From: Epiperipatus broadwayi
Lineage: Eukaryota; Onychophora; Udeonychophora; Euonychophora; Peripatidae
Length of the DNA stretch: 64,000 nucleotides
Direction: 5' to 3'
Assembly: GCA_028023455.1 (NCBI GenBank)
Contig: JAQFVV010006454.1
Location: forward strand, 186,001-250,000
Position numbers and translations under genes: made by a program
Shown here: piece by piece, positions 27,491 to 42,300 of the stretch
Position numbering within the stretch: position 1 is the stretch's first letter
Layout: the number at the start of each line of letters is the position of its first letter
The notes under the pieces: generated by a model
The model's database searches: none
The model's input: the letters and a program-made list of their open reading frames with translations, nothing else
Told to the model about the DNA's origin: nothing

Positions 27491-28421
27491 AAAGAAATAA
27501 ATACTTTCTATAATGTTTTTTTTTTTTTTTTTACAAAACATAGTTTACTTGCTAACAAATTCCTAAAATATAATATTAATTATTAAGGTATTTATTGAAA
27601 ATTTACTCTAGAAACAATTACGTGCTTATCTGATAGATGTCAAATTTAAATAAAATAATAAATTACAAATTTCATCTGGTTACTGTAATTACTTAACTGA
27701 GAATCAATATTATTTTTTTAGTATTTGCATATAAATAACTATTAATGTAGTAAAATATTCATTTCATAATACTGATGTGTAATTGAAAAAGTAATTAACC
27801 ACAATAATTTTTTATATATTGCAAGTTATAAATTATTGTTGTAAATTTATGTTTTATTTATTTATTTAATTTTACCGACAAAAGAAATTTATTTCTTTTT
27901 TTTTTTGCAAGCCATATTATTATTTTTTTTTTTTCGGTGACTAAATTATTAATTGAATTAAGATAAAAAATTGGCATCAGACAGTAAATTATAATTATAT
28001 ATATATATATATGTGTGTGTGTGTAAATATAAAAGTCTAATAAGTAATAATAGGAAAACCTTATGTTTACAAGGTAGAAGACTCAGTATAACTTGTAATA
28101 CATTCTCTTTTTTAAAAAAAAAAAAAAAAAAAACACTATTTTATAAAACTGTATATATATAGCTGCAATTTCAATTTCAAATTATTTCTAACAATGTAAT
28201 TCTTATTCATAATATATTCATGGTCTCTTAATAAAAAAAAAAATGTAATTCATAAATTATAGATATCACCAAGGGAACTACATAAAGATAACTAATGTTC
28301 AAAGTGAAAATAATTTTAAATAATTTAGTAAAAATAAAAAATTAAAATTACATTTCAATTAATAAACAAAACTATATATTACTTATTAATTTTTTAGTCT
28401 ACTTTTATAACTTGTTGGATT

Positions 28422-28469
<48 letters not shown>

Positions 28470-30429
28470 ACTGCATTGTTTATGTCTGAAGTAATTTGAT
28501 ATTTTGCTTATCCGGAATTCGATTACGTTTTAATCTGTATTTTTCTCATAATATTTCATTATTCAATTTTATTCTTAATTGTATTATTTCCACAATATCT
28601 TACTATTTGATTCTATTATTTTCTGCATTTTCCTTGTAATTTTAGAGTTTTTTTTTTTTTAGATAATCTCTTTAAAATAATAGATATATATGTTCCATAA
28701 AACAACTATATTCAAGTATACTATCAATTACTTTATAAATACACCAGCATTCATTTATTTTATAGGCCAAATTAGTGAAGATATGCTTTTACTATAATAG
28801 ACTCAAACTTATCACAATTAGCAAGCAGGCGAATAATCATTTTGTTTTCAGGACAAATATTTTTTTTTAGATCACGCGCACACGAACATACATATGAAAA
28901 GTTGAAATCCATTTAAAATAACAATGATATAGTACTAATAAAAAGGCATTAAACATGTAAAAATACAGAATAGTTTTGCAGAATTAGTATATTTAATGTA
29001 ATGTTTAATCTCAATTGCATTTTTAAAAATCTTTAGACAAACTCTTTTAGGTATTGCTTGTAGTGATATTAACAATACAATAATTTTGCACATAATATAG
29101 TTAATAACATAGTTGTTTTATACTATTTATAAATTTAGTTCTTTCACACATTTTCTATTCTTTTTAATTAGATAAATGTATTTATTTCAAATGTGTTTAT
29201 TTTTATGTTTTGGCAAATGTGATGAAATGGCTGTTTTAAAAATTCACTTAATATATATATATATTTAATTATGTAAAAATTCCAATTATATTTATATAGA
29301 AATTCACAGTCAGATGTTACCAAGATAGTAACCGTGAAAATAGCAAACGGTTAACGAAATTTTATTTTCAAAAAAAAAAAATTCCTTTAAATACTGTCTC
29401 TCGTTCTTAAAAAAATTATTCCTTTAAAAATTATTATGTATATTAAAAAAAATATCCATGTTTCTTTGTAATGCCAAATTTGATATTCAATGTTTTATTG
29501 CTTGCAAATAACTATTAAGCCTACACATCAAAGAAGCAGCTCAAATTTTCACATTACTTATTTTAACATACCGTTTCTGATATTCTAGGATTAAAACTAT
29601 TGTGCATTATACAAAATAATGGTAGTTGGTTATTTATAACAAAGGTTATATGATGAACTTTATATTCAAGGTATAAAATAATTGTGAATCATCGGAACCA
29701 TCAGTGCTGAATTTTAAAATGAATTGTTACTACACCCTTTTATATAAGACAGAGAAAATAATAGGCTTTACTATTTGTCACGTGGACAATTTTACATCTA
29801 GAAAATAAATAGACAGTATAAAACTATTTACAAATATTCAACTATGTTCCCACATTTATAATGTACTAGTTTTTTTTTTTTTTAATATGCAGTACAAAAA
29901 ACTAGAATGTTTATGTTTAATTTATAATAGCCGAAAGAAGTAGTCAATAATATATGAATTTAAACTTGATACCACAAATAGTTATGCGTTTTTTTAACTA
30001 CTTAAGTAAATACAATTATATATCAAGTGGCATTTATATAAATTATAATTATTGTTATAGTTCATTATTAAAACAATAATTTTATTATCTTCAATTTAAT
30101 ATTAATATTTTCACCAATAACTCTTAATGCTCTTTTATAACAACCAATCACAGCTATTTGCATTATATTTGCAAGATTTTAAGAAATAAATATTTATTCT
30201 TTATTTTAAAGTTTTACTTTATTTCTTTAGATATGGAAATGAAAATCATTCTTAAAAATATTATTTAATTTTTCTAATATAGTTGTATCTGATAATATTT
30301 AATCCCTGACATCATCAAACTGTAAATATCTTTCACTGCTAAAACCATTGGCCAGCTCTAATACATTCAGAAAAATTAATTAAAATGACCTGCTATAATA
30401 TATATATATATATGAAGATTTTCATGGAA
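27491..30429. other. AT-rich DNA with short simple repeats
   Basis: Contains (AT)n(GT)n at about 27995-28023, an A-run at 28117-28133 and (AT)n at 28425-28467. No gene recognised. Confidence 0.55.
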
Positions 30430-30645
30430 TGCATATATAAAAGAAAGACATATTTTGCGGGCTCATCTGTGTTAAAAAAATTAAATATTGATACACCGAT
30501 GTTTCAACTTGATCACACACATCATCCACTGGAGATATTACTAACAGTTGAATGTATTTGGAATATTTAAATAAAATTAAACTTTTCTAAAGTACACTTA
30601 TTAGATGATGTTAATAGTCCAATATAAAAATACAGCTAGAACCCC
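30430..30645 (+). mobile_element. Copy of the PLE-associated 3' tail
   Basis: The segment 30534-30600 (gatattactaacagttgaat, then tttggaatatttaaataaa) closely matches the minus-strand tail at 14935-14990. The following part (ttagatgatg, tagtccaatat) matches 60605-60640. Upstream, 30470-30530 holds tgatacaccgatgtttcaac and acacatcatccactgg, whose reverse complement vaguely recalls a hammerhead ribozyme core (gatga ... gaaac). No PLE coding sequence lies beside it. It ends about 25 bp before a very long (AT)n array. Confidence 0.65.
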
Positions 30646-30666
30646 ATCATCACAAACTTTCAGAAA

Positions 30667-30975
<309 letters not shown>

Positions 30976-33900
30976 AAATATTTCTAACCAAAAGATTGTT
31001 TTATTTAACATTAATTTATGGGTCAATTTTGTATTAAAAGATATATTTTAGAAAAGCAAGATTTATACATCATTTAATAAGTTGAGTGCAAAGAAGGAGG
31101 GGGATGTGCCACTCATAAAACTACATTAGATAGTGATAATGGATGGTCATAATTTTATACTGATAAGCTAGAAATAAATAGTTCATGAGATTAAATTATA
31201 AAAAATAATAGTGGTAATAATTAAGGATTAAAATATTAAATCGGTTTAATTAAAGAATTGTATATGTGAAACGTGTGTGTATTTAATATAATTGTGGATT
31301 TTAATTATAAAGTTCACAATTAATAATCATTCCTTGTCAGTTTGTGAGGAAATCTTTAAAAAAAGAAATTAAGTCATTTTTAATAATTTATTATTCGGAG
31401 CCAAAATTTAGTTCAAAATTCTGGGTTTGAAGCTGGGCTGCTATATATTTTTTTTATTATTAAAGAACAGTAACAGGGTAAAAGAAGAGTGTTTTCTGTT
31501 ATTTACTTTTAATGTGGGTTTCATGTGTGATGTATAACCCAGTAAATTATCAGGGTGATTTAAGTGATATATATGACAAAAGAATTTAAGGGTGAAATTG
31601 TCTGTTAAGTGTAAAATTAATTGGTGATTATCTGTTAGAATGCAGAAGTGAATTTGGCATGGTTTGTCAAAAAGAGCAAAAGTTAAAATAACCAAAACAA
31701 AAAAGAAACAAAAGTTAATTAATTAAAAAACAGAATGACCAGATTTCAAGGGTCAATAAAATTTTATGATGGGAGGAAGCAGAAGAGAAAAAAAAGTCAG
31801 ACACTATAAAAAGCTTTGCTGTGTTGTAAAGTGGGAGGCTAGTCTATCTGAAACTCTCTGTTTGCAAGTTATCTCTCATTTGGTTATATAGAGAAACTTT
31901 ACTATAAAATTTAAAAGAAATATTTTTCTTTTAGAAAAAAAAAAGCAACCATTTGTTGTAAGTTATTTGTTTCTCTCTTGAAATAGCTTTGCCAAATTTA
32001 ATATCATAAGAAAAAAAGAAAATGTCTCTCGAATAAGTTTTTAAGTGGGTACACATTTAATCTCCTGAAGTTAATCAATGGTCATGATTGTCTTGCATCA
32101 ATTAATGAAAAATCAGCAAATGATAAAATTTAAACCACATAAAATAAACTGTAAATTTGATTTCATATATAAAGCATTCAATTTGAATATTAAATGAATT
32201 TTAGAAAAAAAGAATAAGACAATAAAAAGTGGACTTATATTTTTTGAAATTTAAACAAGTGCTGTTCAGCTGTAATCTACATAAAATCAAAATGAGGAAC
32301 TCATTTCAGCAGCATAAAAATTGTATATCTGATGGCATAGGAGAACTTTATCACAAGAACTTTGTCTATATAAACTCATGTGCTTATATAAACAAATCAA
32401 GGAAGAAAAAAAAAGGAAAAATGAAAATCAGAAACTTGAATGACACTTCCAAAGAACTCTTTAAGTATATATTTTTATTTTATTATTCACTATTCATGTA
32501 GAACATTTAATCTAGAAAAAAAAAAGAAGAAGAATGATCTCTTTCTTTATGTTTTATCATATATATCCATTTAAATTTAATTCATGTCAGAATTATAATT
32601 GTTGTTATTTTGGGGGTAGAGATATTGATATCAGATTATTTTATATGTGTTTATTTTAAATGCTTTTCTATTATTATCATTTTGGGGGTAGGTGAAGAAT
32701 ATAAAGTCATTCTGTATGTGCCTTATTTTAAATGCTTTACAAACATTTTAAAGAAAAAAAGATTGAGAGATATTATTATTAAGGGAAATGTTTTGAATCA
32801 GATCAGAAGTTATTGTCAAATGCTTAAACTTATTGCTATGTTAAAAAATTGTGTGGTTGTTGGGCCAAAACATCATCATTATCTTATAAAAGTGCATGAA
32901 AATAGTTTTAAAAATTTAATACACATTTCTTATTATTTCTTATTATTATTATCATAAATTTAAGGCCAGATACAAGCTAATTAATGCTTGGAAAAATTGT
33001 TAGATCATATTCTGGTGCACTAACTAGCAAGAATATTGTATATATGAAAGTTTTACTTATAGAAATTGATGTTTCGACCTGTATATAATGTGGATGGACA
33101 AAGAGTCTCCACTAAGCCAGTGAAGTCATAGCTCACTAAGATATTTATGCTATATTTATAAAGTATTTAAACACATTGGAAGAGTTTTTCCCACTTGATT
33201 ATTCTTTACACTGTAAGAAGATTTCTTTCTTGGTGGCCAGAGGTAATAGGTACACCTAAGTCTCTTTGTATGACTAGTGATAAAAATTCTAGCATATCTC
33301 AACCTTAGTGAAAAGGTTTTCTCTTATTCGGGTCACTGCCTGTCTCATGTTAATGTTTGATATTCCTTACGAGTGTATGAAAGATAGTTATTATAAGCAT
33401 TATTTATAAATGTCGGATACAGGGTTGTAAACTCAATTTGATCTCAGGATGAATGCAGATAATGTATTTGCAATTGGTGTAATTGAATATTGTTTTGTTG
33501 ATCTTGTTTAATTTATTAATTAGAGCCAATAGTAATAAAGTTAATAAATGTTAAATTAAGGGTTAAATAAAACCTACGAATGTTATAAGTGTAAGCAATG
33601 CGTATATGAAATTATCTAATAAATATTTCCACAGTCAGCTGAGAACTTCACTGGAAAGGTAATGTTATTAAAATATTATTATGTCATAAGAACATGAGTA
33701 TAGAGTATGTGCACATATGATGATGATTGATCTAGATACCGATTTGTTTGCATTAACTTAGTTCCATCATGCATAAAGTATATCTATTATATAGATTAGG
33801 GCAAAAGAATGTTAGATCAAAATGATGAAATAAAATTAATACATTTTTGAAAACAGGTTAAATTAAAATAGTTAAATAAAATTATTAAATTTTATTATAG

Positions 33901-35264
33901 GAAAAATTAGCTCTAAAAACAAATCAGTAATTTAAAAGCATTAAACAGAGGAAGAAATTTAGTATTCGCTATATCTAGGATAAAAATGAAAACGAAAATT
34001 TAATATATGTGAAGGTAAATATTATTTTTTTCTATGTGATATTAATATTACTCCATGGTAATCGTGATTCCCTGATAATTAGGAAATGAATATTATTATT
34101 TTAAACCTATTGATATTATTCATTGATTTAAGGATAGTTATGAGTTTCGATTTATATATATATATATATCATAATACGGGTGTAAAACAGTTGAAAGCCA
34201 TGCGAGTCATCAAATGAATGTGTATAGTCTGTATTGAATTGTAGTATGTCAATAAAATTTGTTATTTGTTTTAAATAAAATTTGCGTATGTTTCAATGTT
34301 TTTGTGGGTTATTATTATCTAGACCTCTCCAATCCAATCATACATCAATATATAACATTAATATTTGAATCATAATTTTCGTAAATATGCGGTAAAATTT
34401 ATTTAAACTGGTTAATTTTCCAAGCTTATGTGGCACGAAAATACTCCAAATTACCAAAATAATTTAAGATAGTTGAAGTATAAATTGTGAATAGGGATAG
34501 TTATTGAGTGATAGTGGATGCAGGGGGTGGGCATAAAATCCTTTCTCCATATGTTGTATTCATCCATCTCTCTAGACAAACTTCTTTATAATTTTGTTAT
34601 AATTGTGAATATGTTTAGAATGTATTTCTAAAAGATTTAATAAGCTTAAATGACTCCGAGCTTTAATGTAAATAGATACTAAACTGCATTAAAGACAACC
34701 CACGATCACCCTGGAGGTGATCATGAGAGGAGTATTTATCACCAATAATCTGTCACAGCTTATTTGATTTCCACACTTAATTGTACTAAAAGTAAACTCT
34801 GAGAAGATATTATAATGGGAGAAATGAGCTAGCAGAATGTAAATTTTAATAGTAAAATAGATAATAGTCTAATAGATCTATGGATGTGAAGTTGATGGAG
34901 GAGTGGATTATGAAGGTGGAGATGGATATAGAACTTTGTAATTGAAACAAAATTTTAATTGTGTTTTTAATGATTGGTGAATAGGTAGTGGGCTGAGAAT
35001 AACCAAGAATTTCCAAAGATATTAATATTATCGATTTTAATGCATTCTCAGTGTTCTCTTAATTGATTGATTATTTATTAACCCATTCATTAAATATTAT
35101 TGCTGAAACTTATTGAATGAGATTTATCCTCCAAATTTTATTAAAGTTGCAATTTGGGCCCTGGCAAATAAGATTATAGATGTTCTGTACCATCATCATC
35201 ATCCCAGTAGGCTTTAGAAATAGTGTTAGCTGAGAATGATGAAGCATCCATCGACCCATCCTTA
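30976..35264. other. Unassigned DNA, locally less AT-biased
   Basis: No gene recognised. A TATA-like actataaaaagc at 31801-31815 stands in a compositionally distinct stretch (31730-31880), reminiscent of an LTR promoter, but no second LTR was found. The 115-codon frame at 32610-32957 overlaps a 72-bp tandem duplication and has no motif. A perfect stem gatcacc/ggtgatc lies near 34702-34720. Confidence 0.4.
32606..32752. repeat. 72-bp tandem duplication
   Basis: tattttgggggtag at about 32606 recurs at about 32678 as cattttgggggtag. The units close with tttattttaaatgctttt and cttattttaaatgcttta. The two copies have diverged in their middles. Confidence 0.75.
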
Positions 35265-35795
35265 AAATGTTACAATTGGCATGCAACTTAACTGCAAGTG
35301 TTTAAATGCCATATAGATTTAAATATGGGTTATAATTAATGCATAGAGTGGTCACCTAGTTTGAAATAAATATTATGGATGTGCGACCATTTGAATAAAG
35401 TTATAATTAGCTTAAACTGTTCTCCTATAATATATGTTATATTTGTAAACTCTCCCAATCGTTTTAGTTATATTTGAAATACAATATGGATGACCGATCG
35501 AAAGATTACAAAATACGTTTTATATCAATTTGATAAGTTTTATAAAATTAACAAAGTAAAGCATAACTTTTCATTTGTTAGAATTGGCTTACAACGCGGT
35601 CACATGAAGGAAAATTTATATTTAGGAAATTCATTTTACTTACAATTGGCCCACAACGCTCTATTAAACATCATCTTTTCATATACTTATAATTGATGCA
35701 CAACGTGGTCACCTCGAAGTTGACTGCGGTAACAACTTTTAATTTATACTTGGGAAATTAAACTAAACTTATAATTGACTACAACATGGAAGCTA
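35265..35795 (+). repeat. Dispersed-tandem motif array, consensus ttataattg..cacaacg.ggtcac
   Basis: Seven degenerate copies of one motif occur at about 35269, 35330, 35401, 35578, 35641, 35687 and 35769. The best are ttacaattggcccacaacg and ttataattgatgcacaacg; three copies continue into ggtcac. Spacing ranges from about 46 to 177 bp. It looks like an old minisatellite with units of about 60-80 bp. The 68-codon frame at 35490-35696 merely overlaps it. Confidence 0.7.
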
Positions 35796-36719
35796 TAAAA
35801 TAAGTTGTAGCAGGTTCCATACATTCTCTAAACTTATATATATATATATATATATATTCCAAGAGCCATGAAAGATAACATTTTCACATTGTCTATTATT
35901 TAAAGATATCCTTTTTGTATTTATCAAAATTGTTCTAGGTCAAAATTGAAAGAAAAAATATGTTTTATTATGATTAAATAAAACAGTTGTGGCAATTAAA
36001 TCATTACTTCTCTTATTTTTTATATGTTTATATTTCTTTTGATGTACATTGGGCCTTTCCTTCAAGACTACATTTTTATTCACCAATGTATAAAGTCTTA
36101 CACCTACTTGCAATTTGATATAAAATATTACTATTTTGTTTCAAAGGTATAATATTTTTTAATAATCAATTGAAATACTAAACAATACTCATAACAGTAA
36201 CTAACACCTATTATTATATTTAAAACAAGTATAGTGTATATACTTTATTTAGATGTAATTAGAGGGAATTTTAACCCAGACTTTCACACTCCCTTCAGTC
36301 ATATACTTTATATTATTCCATTTATTGACTTTTTTGTATTATATACAAAAGTATGATATTCATAATAGAATTTTAATAGAATTATATAAATTTAATATTT
36401 ACCTTATAGGTTGTAAGACTATATCATTTTTACTTCAAAGTTATTTACATGATTCATAATTAAAGAACAACTTTCTGGATTTCTATTATTTTTGCATAGT
36501 AGAAATCAACAAATATTTCTAATTATATAGTAACTTTAAATGAACTTTTTTTCTTTCAGTTTACAAATTCCATTTAAGGAAATTTTTAAAGGCTTATTTA
36601 TTTTCAAATTTTACTATATAAATTTAAAGTACTTTTCATTTCTCCAAATAAACATTATCATAACTTTTAACCAATATCAATTTGCTGCACAATAAATATA
36701 TTTTTTCAAGTTTCATTTA
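35796..36719. other. AT-rich DNA, nothing recognised
   Basis: Contains a short TA run at about 35838-35857. The right end approaches the LINE 3' end. Confidence 0.5.
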
Positions 36720-39380
36720 ATTTCTTTTATTCCTAGTCTCTTATTTCATCAACATGACAGAAACTTGCTTAGCTCAATCATCCATCATATATAATGTCCT
36801 TTTCTAGATTTTTGCAATTTGTTTATCCAGTTCCACATTTAAACAATCCAAATATTATATCTATTTTATGTCTGGCTCAGCTCCATTTCAGTATCTTAAT
36901 TTTTCACCAGCATCAGTAAATTTCCTTTGACAACTCATTTTATGTTTTACATTCAAAATCTTATTATCATTGTAACTGCAATTTAACATGGTGTTAAATT
37001 GACTGAAGTTTCTAAATTGGTATTCAGTATTTAATATTCATAAGTAAAAACTGGTAACACTTTACTTGCAAAATATATACATATTTCTTTTTAATATTAA
37101 GTTATTTCTAACAATAGAACTCCATTCAAATTTAATTCTATTTTCAATTTCTTCGAGTGTATTTTTATATGTATTAATCTCCTAACAATGTATTTGTAAT
37201 CATTAACTTCTAATTCATCATTATCAATCTTTATTTTATTCTTCATTGAACATTATTTTAGACTTTATTTAATATTCACCTTTAATCCAACATTTTTACT
37301 TTCAATAAACAGCTGTCGCAACATTTTTGAAATTCTAAACATTATTTGCAAATTCACGACATCATCTTCAAAGTATAATCTCTATTTATTTCAACCTTCC
37401 TAGATTTTCATTTTAGCCCACAACATATTTATTTAAAACTGCTTTAAAATGTTTTGAAGATATGAATTTACCTTGACATACACTGATCTCAGTATTAATT
37501 AACTTAGTATTACAACATAGTCTAATCATTGATGTTGCATTTGGCTAAATATTTTCAGCGTATGATAACAGGGCTGGTCTTCATTTGATGAAATAATGCA
37601 TTATTGACCTTAGAAAAGCTTATACAATTAATGTCTATTCATAATTTGCAAACATTCTGAATATATGAATGTGACCTACTTTTTTACAACCAATTTGGAA
37701 TTTATCATTAACTTGTTTTTTTGGGGGGAGGGGGGGTGATGATTAAAATCAGAGTTTGTTGTACATGAATTGGCATTATTTTGGTAATGATTTTGTACAA
37801 AAATGATAGATTGATAGGTCTGTTATTTTTTAATATATTCTTTGTCACTGTTCTCAAGTATCAATATTAGTACTGTATATTTCCAATCATCTAGTATATT
37901 TTTACTATTTAAATATTTAATATATAACAGTTTTTTTTTCTATTTCTATACCTGCTTTTTATGTTATTAATAATTTCATCATCTAATACTATTTCTTCCT
38001 TCAGTGAGATGATTGCATATTTTATGTTCATTATTATGTGCAATTAGAATGTAACAAATGTAGATTTTTTTATTTATCATTACTATATAATTATTTATAC
38101 AACTTTGCTCATATTTTGTGATGTTATATCTTTTTTTAGAAACAATTCCATCGTTTTTATTGTGAAAGTAACTTTCTTTTTTATATCGGGATATTATTTT
38201 ATACTTTAAAACTTTTATTTGTTTCTATAGCTTTGTTTGTTATTTCACAATTATATTTTCTTATATCAACTCTTTTGTGAACTCTTCAATAATTCTCTAA
38301 ACATTAATTTTTTTTAATTGATTATTTTTACAAAGTTTTATATTCTTTCTTTTTTTATATACATTGTTTTGTCATTTTTTTTAATTTTGTATCATCTATT
38401 TTTATTGCAGTTTTTAATAGTATGTCAGTTATTTTATTGGAGTTTTTTTTAAGTCTATAACCTTTACAAAATCAGTTTGCAAGTTTTAGTTTAAATTCAA
38501 TGCAGTGTTTCTAAAATTTATAAATATCAAATGTTAACACAGTATTTTTTAATACTTTGCATTTTCCATCAACACATATCTTACATCTCATTAGTAGATG
38601 ATTATTGCATGTTATTAAAAATATTACAATCTTAAAAACAATGAATTTTGTAGTCAAAATTACTGTAATTTCATGTGAATGCTTCCATATCCATTTGCAA
38701 TTTAAAGATCAGTTTCAAAAATAAAATTCATAATTAACATTTTTTTCTTTTTCTTTGAGCCCATGTTTGTAGCGACTTTCATTTCTACCATATTAAATAA
38801 AAATTACCAAAAAATATGTTCATTTTTTAATCGATTACCAATTCAGATTTAATGTCTCCCATGACAATTTTAAAATGTTGTTTGATTTGTATCTCACTGG
38901 GAAATGCATAAACCTGAGTTTTCTGCATTTGGTACTTTTTATTAATTTGAATAACTAATGTTGGCTCATTCCAATATTACTTTAATCTTCACAATGTCAT
39001 GCTTTCACTTTTTCATTGTAATGAATTCTAATCCATTTGTGCTTCCAATATTTATGCTTTATATTAAAGTACATATCTACATTATAGATCAATTATATCT
39101 TCATTATTACTTCTAACTTCATAACAACAATGTCACATTTAATATTAGACAAGTTTTCTATCAATTTATGCAATCCACATTCATTTATAAAATGATATAC
39201 TTTTTAAGTAGATAAGTGTATATCATCACCAAATGTTAACCTGGGTTTACAAGAAGGGGAATTATAATACTCTATAGCTTTTTGCTATAATCTCTGATAT
39301 TATAGATAAGATTTTATTCTCTGAGGCACAAAATGGCACATTGTAGTAATGTTTGTCACAAATATAAACATTTTAATTCT
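36720..39380 (-). mobile_element. EN-RT LINE (RTE-like), nearly full-length decayed ORF
   Basis: Read on the minus strand the order is that of an APE-endonuclease LINE. Endonuclease: ECGLHKLIENLSNIKCDIV (about 39130-39190), later QMQKTQVYAFPSEIQ and VMGDI near 38850, the MGDFN block. RT: LDDWKYTVLILILENSDKEY and NNRPINL...YKIITKI (about 37790-37900); QIGCKK, the 'QAGFRKG' block; TSMIRLC and SVCQGKF (the 'V.QG' block); FEDDVV at 37358-37372 for FADDIV; VGLKVN; then EVNDYKYI, the 'VDxYxYLG' block. C-terminal KWSxARH (the 'KWxWAGH' block) lies near 36870. Frequent stops and frameshifts show it is dead. By eye it aligns over long stretches with the plus-strand copy at 25320-26520. RTE-like is my best clade guess. 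Confidence 0.88.
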
Positions 39381-42300
39381 TATATTCTGGATCAGAAAAT
39401 AAATCTTAATTAGGATTTTTTAATAACTTTAATTTTCTAATTAATAACATTAAAATGTAAGATTGCTATCTAGAAAAAAGATGCATATTATTATTTGTAA
39501 TAATTTTTATTAATAAATCGAAATATTATTTCAAAATAAATTCTGAGTTTCTTGATATAGTGCCCAGATTTCTATCATATTAATATTAAGTATTCTTGAA
39601 ATAAATGATAGTAAAATCTCAAATGCTATGATTCTATGAATTCAAAAAGGTGAATTGATTCTATTTTTTTTAAAGTTTTTATTTAAGTTACAAGATCTGT
39701 ATGTTGGTGTGTATGATTGTTTGTAAACTATTGTTACATTTTTATTATTATTGACTCAAAATAAAATTAAAAAATCAAAATTTAAAAGAATTAAATTTAA
39801 TAGAATTGTCTCAAATTTAATACATAATAAAGAAATATGAAGCAAAATAATGAGTTTTATAATACTTTATGTAGGTAACCTACTTTCTTTGATCTGGACC
39901 ATTAGGTAAGAAAATTTCGATATTTTGACAGAAAATTTACAATTCATTTTTAAAACTTTAATATGCTTAAGTAAGGATTGTGAGAGGGTGATATAGATAT
40001 GTTTTGGTTTCAATTTACAGTTATAATTATACATTAAAACATTTAATAGATTAAATTTAATATAATTTGTTAAAAATGTGTACATTTTCTTAACTCACAA
40101 CCAAAGTTATAGGGCACAATAATATTTTTTTAGGAAGGTGACCTAGTTTCTTACATATACCATACTAGGCAGAAGAATTTTAAATATTTTGATATCAAAT
40201 TTAAAAATTGTTTTTACAAATTCAGTATCTTTTTAACTAATACCTATGATAGGTTTAATTGTGAGCTGCATTTAAATTAAAATGAAATAAAATTTACAAT
40301 ATAGTTTTTTTAATTATTTTTAAAAAAAAAACAAATTAAAAGAAAAATAAAAAACTGTCAAGCACATTTCATCAAAAGATATCTTCATATTTTCAGTTAA
40401 TTAATGCATTATTATATAAGTATAATTATGCAAACATGTTAATAATGATATATACATGAGGAATATATATTAATTTAAATCAGAAATATCTAATGTTATA
40501 TATATATATATATATTGATATATATATGTATATATTGATAGAATATATGTGTATTTTTGTATATATAGAATATATGTGTATTTTTGTATATATATATTTC
40601 ACATCAATATAAAATATAATCACGTGTATTAATTGAAGTTCATTTAAAATATAATCTTGGTAAGATTGTTTTTATTTTATTATTTTTATTACAATAGTTG
40701 TTTAATTAACAACATTTTATTTGTATGTATATATATATAGGCAGAACGCATTTTGTAGAAATAATCAAATCAAATTAATAATTGAAATATATTTCAGTTT
40801 TGTGATTCGTTTTGGAACATGGAAATGTAATGAGATAAAAAATAACTTTATGTATGAAAAATTTAATTTAACAAAGATTAAATTATCATCAACATTGCCT
40901 TTAAAATATTTTCAAGTTTAAAATACAAACAGCAACTTGAAAGAAAAACGAGTGAATTTAATACGATTTTTATTACTATCAAATAAAATAATAACTTTAA
41001 TAAAAAAATAAAAATAATAATTACTTTATTTTAGTCTATTTTGACTTTTTTTATTATTTTACTATTTACAAAAACTATCTTAAATTATATAATCTTTGCA
41101 AACAACAACTGTTAAAATATATATGTATATAATAAATTTATTATAGACTTATATATTTATATAAAGACTTTTTACAAAAACTAAATTTAACATTTATGAT
41201 GAATTATTGATTGTAATGATAATAAAGACAATCATTAATTATTAATAGTAAATATTAGTAATAACAAATTATTTTCAAAACAGTCACAGTCTCAAAAAAA
41301 AATTAAATTTTGTTGCCTTTGAGAATAGTTACTTAAAGTTACTGAGAATATTTCTGAATTTTATAATTATTATTAATATTTATGAATATTATTTATTAGC
41401 CACCTTATGAGTGTATGATGATAAATCAACATAGTTATGTATTTATATAATTGTAAATTATATTATAATAACAACTTATAAAGACATTAACATAATAATT
41501 ATATATATAAAAGCCTTTTTGATAATTCTAATTTTTTTTTACCCTTTTCAAAAATTTAGTTAAAAATGGAAACCATGTATATCTTAAACTTTTGAATTGA
41601 AGAACATTAATTTTATGAATAATTTTATTTAAAACTAATATTCCACTTTAGAATTTACTACAAAAAAATTACAAAGAAAACTTGAAAATTGAAGAAGATT
41701 TACAATCATTATATATATGGTGTGTGTGTGTGTTAATTAAAAAGTATTGTAATAACAATAAAAATAATAAATAAAATGGTAATTAACTATTATATACAGC
41801 CTTTTGATTCACATAAGTACTTTCAGTTAATTCTTTAACCTACCTCAACTGTCATTATATTTAAAAAAACAAAATGGAATCAGGTATCATCAATTCAAAT
41901 CTGATGAATCCTGAATTTTAATATTAGCAGCTTGTCTATTAATTATATTCATTTTATTTCTGTTTATTAAAATTGCCTTGTTAATTTTTCTTTTATTATG
42001 CTTTCTTTTTTCATGAAGAATCATAACTCTTTTATATCAAGCATAAATTTATATGTACATGTTCTTTTGATATTGAAAGATTTTTTATGAAGACAAAAAC
42101 CATAATAAAAGTAAAATTATGGAGGCCATTTTAATAAATAGAAATAAAATTAATATAATTAGTAGACAAACTGCTAACACTGAAATTTGATTTTTATGCA
42201 ATTCGACTTTATATTTGATTTAATTTTGTTTTTTGAATTAAACAGCAGTTGCAGTGGGTTAAGGAATTTACTGAAAGTACTTCTGCAGATTGAAAGTTTG

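Noticed and set aside
31800-31880. TATA box and LTR promoter
   Set aside because: actataaaaagc is a fair TATA match, but no second LTR, primer-binding site or coding region accompanies it.
32610-32957. 115-codon plus-strand frame
   Set aside because: Begins inside a 72-bp tandem duplication and has no recognisable domain.
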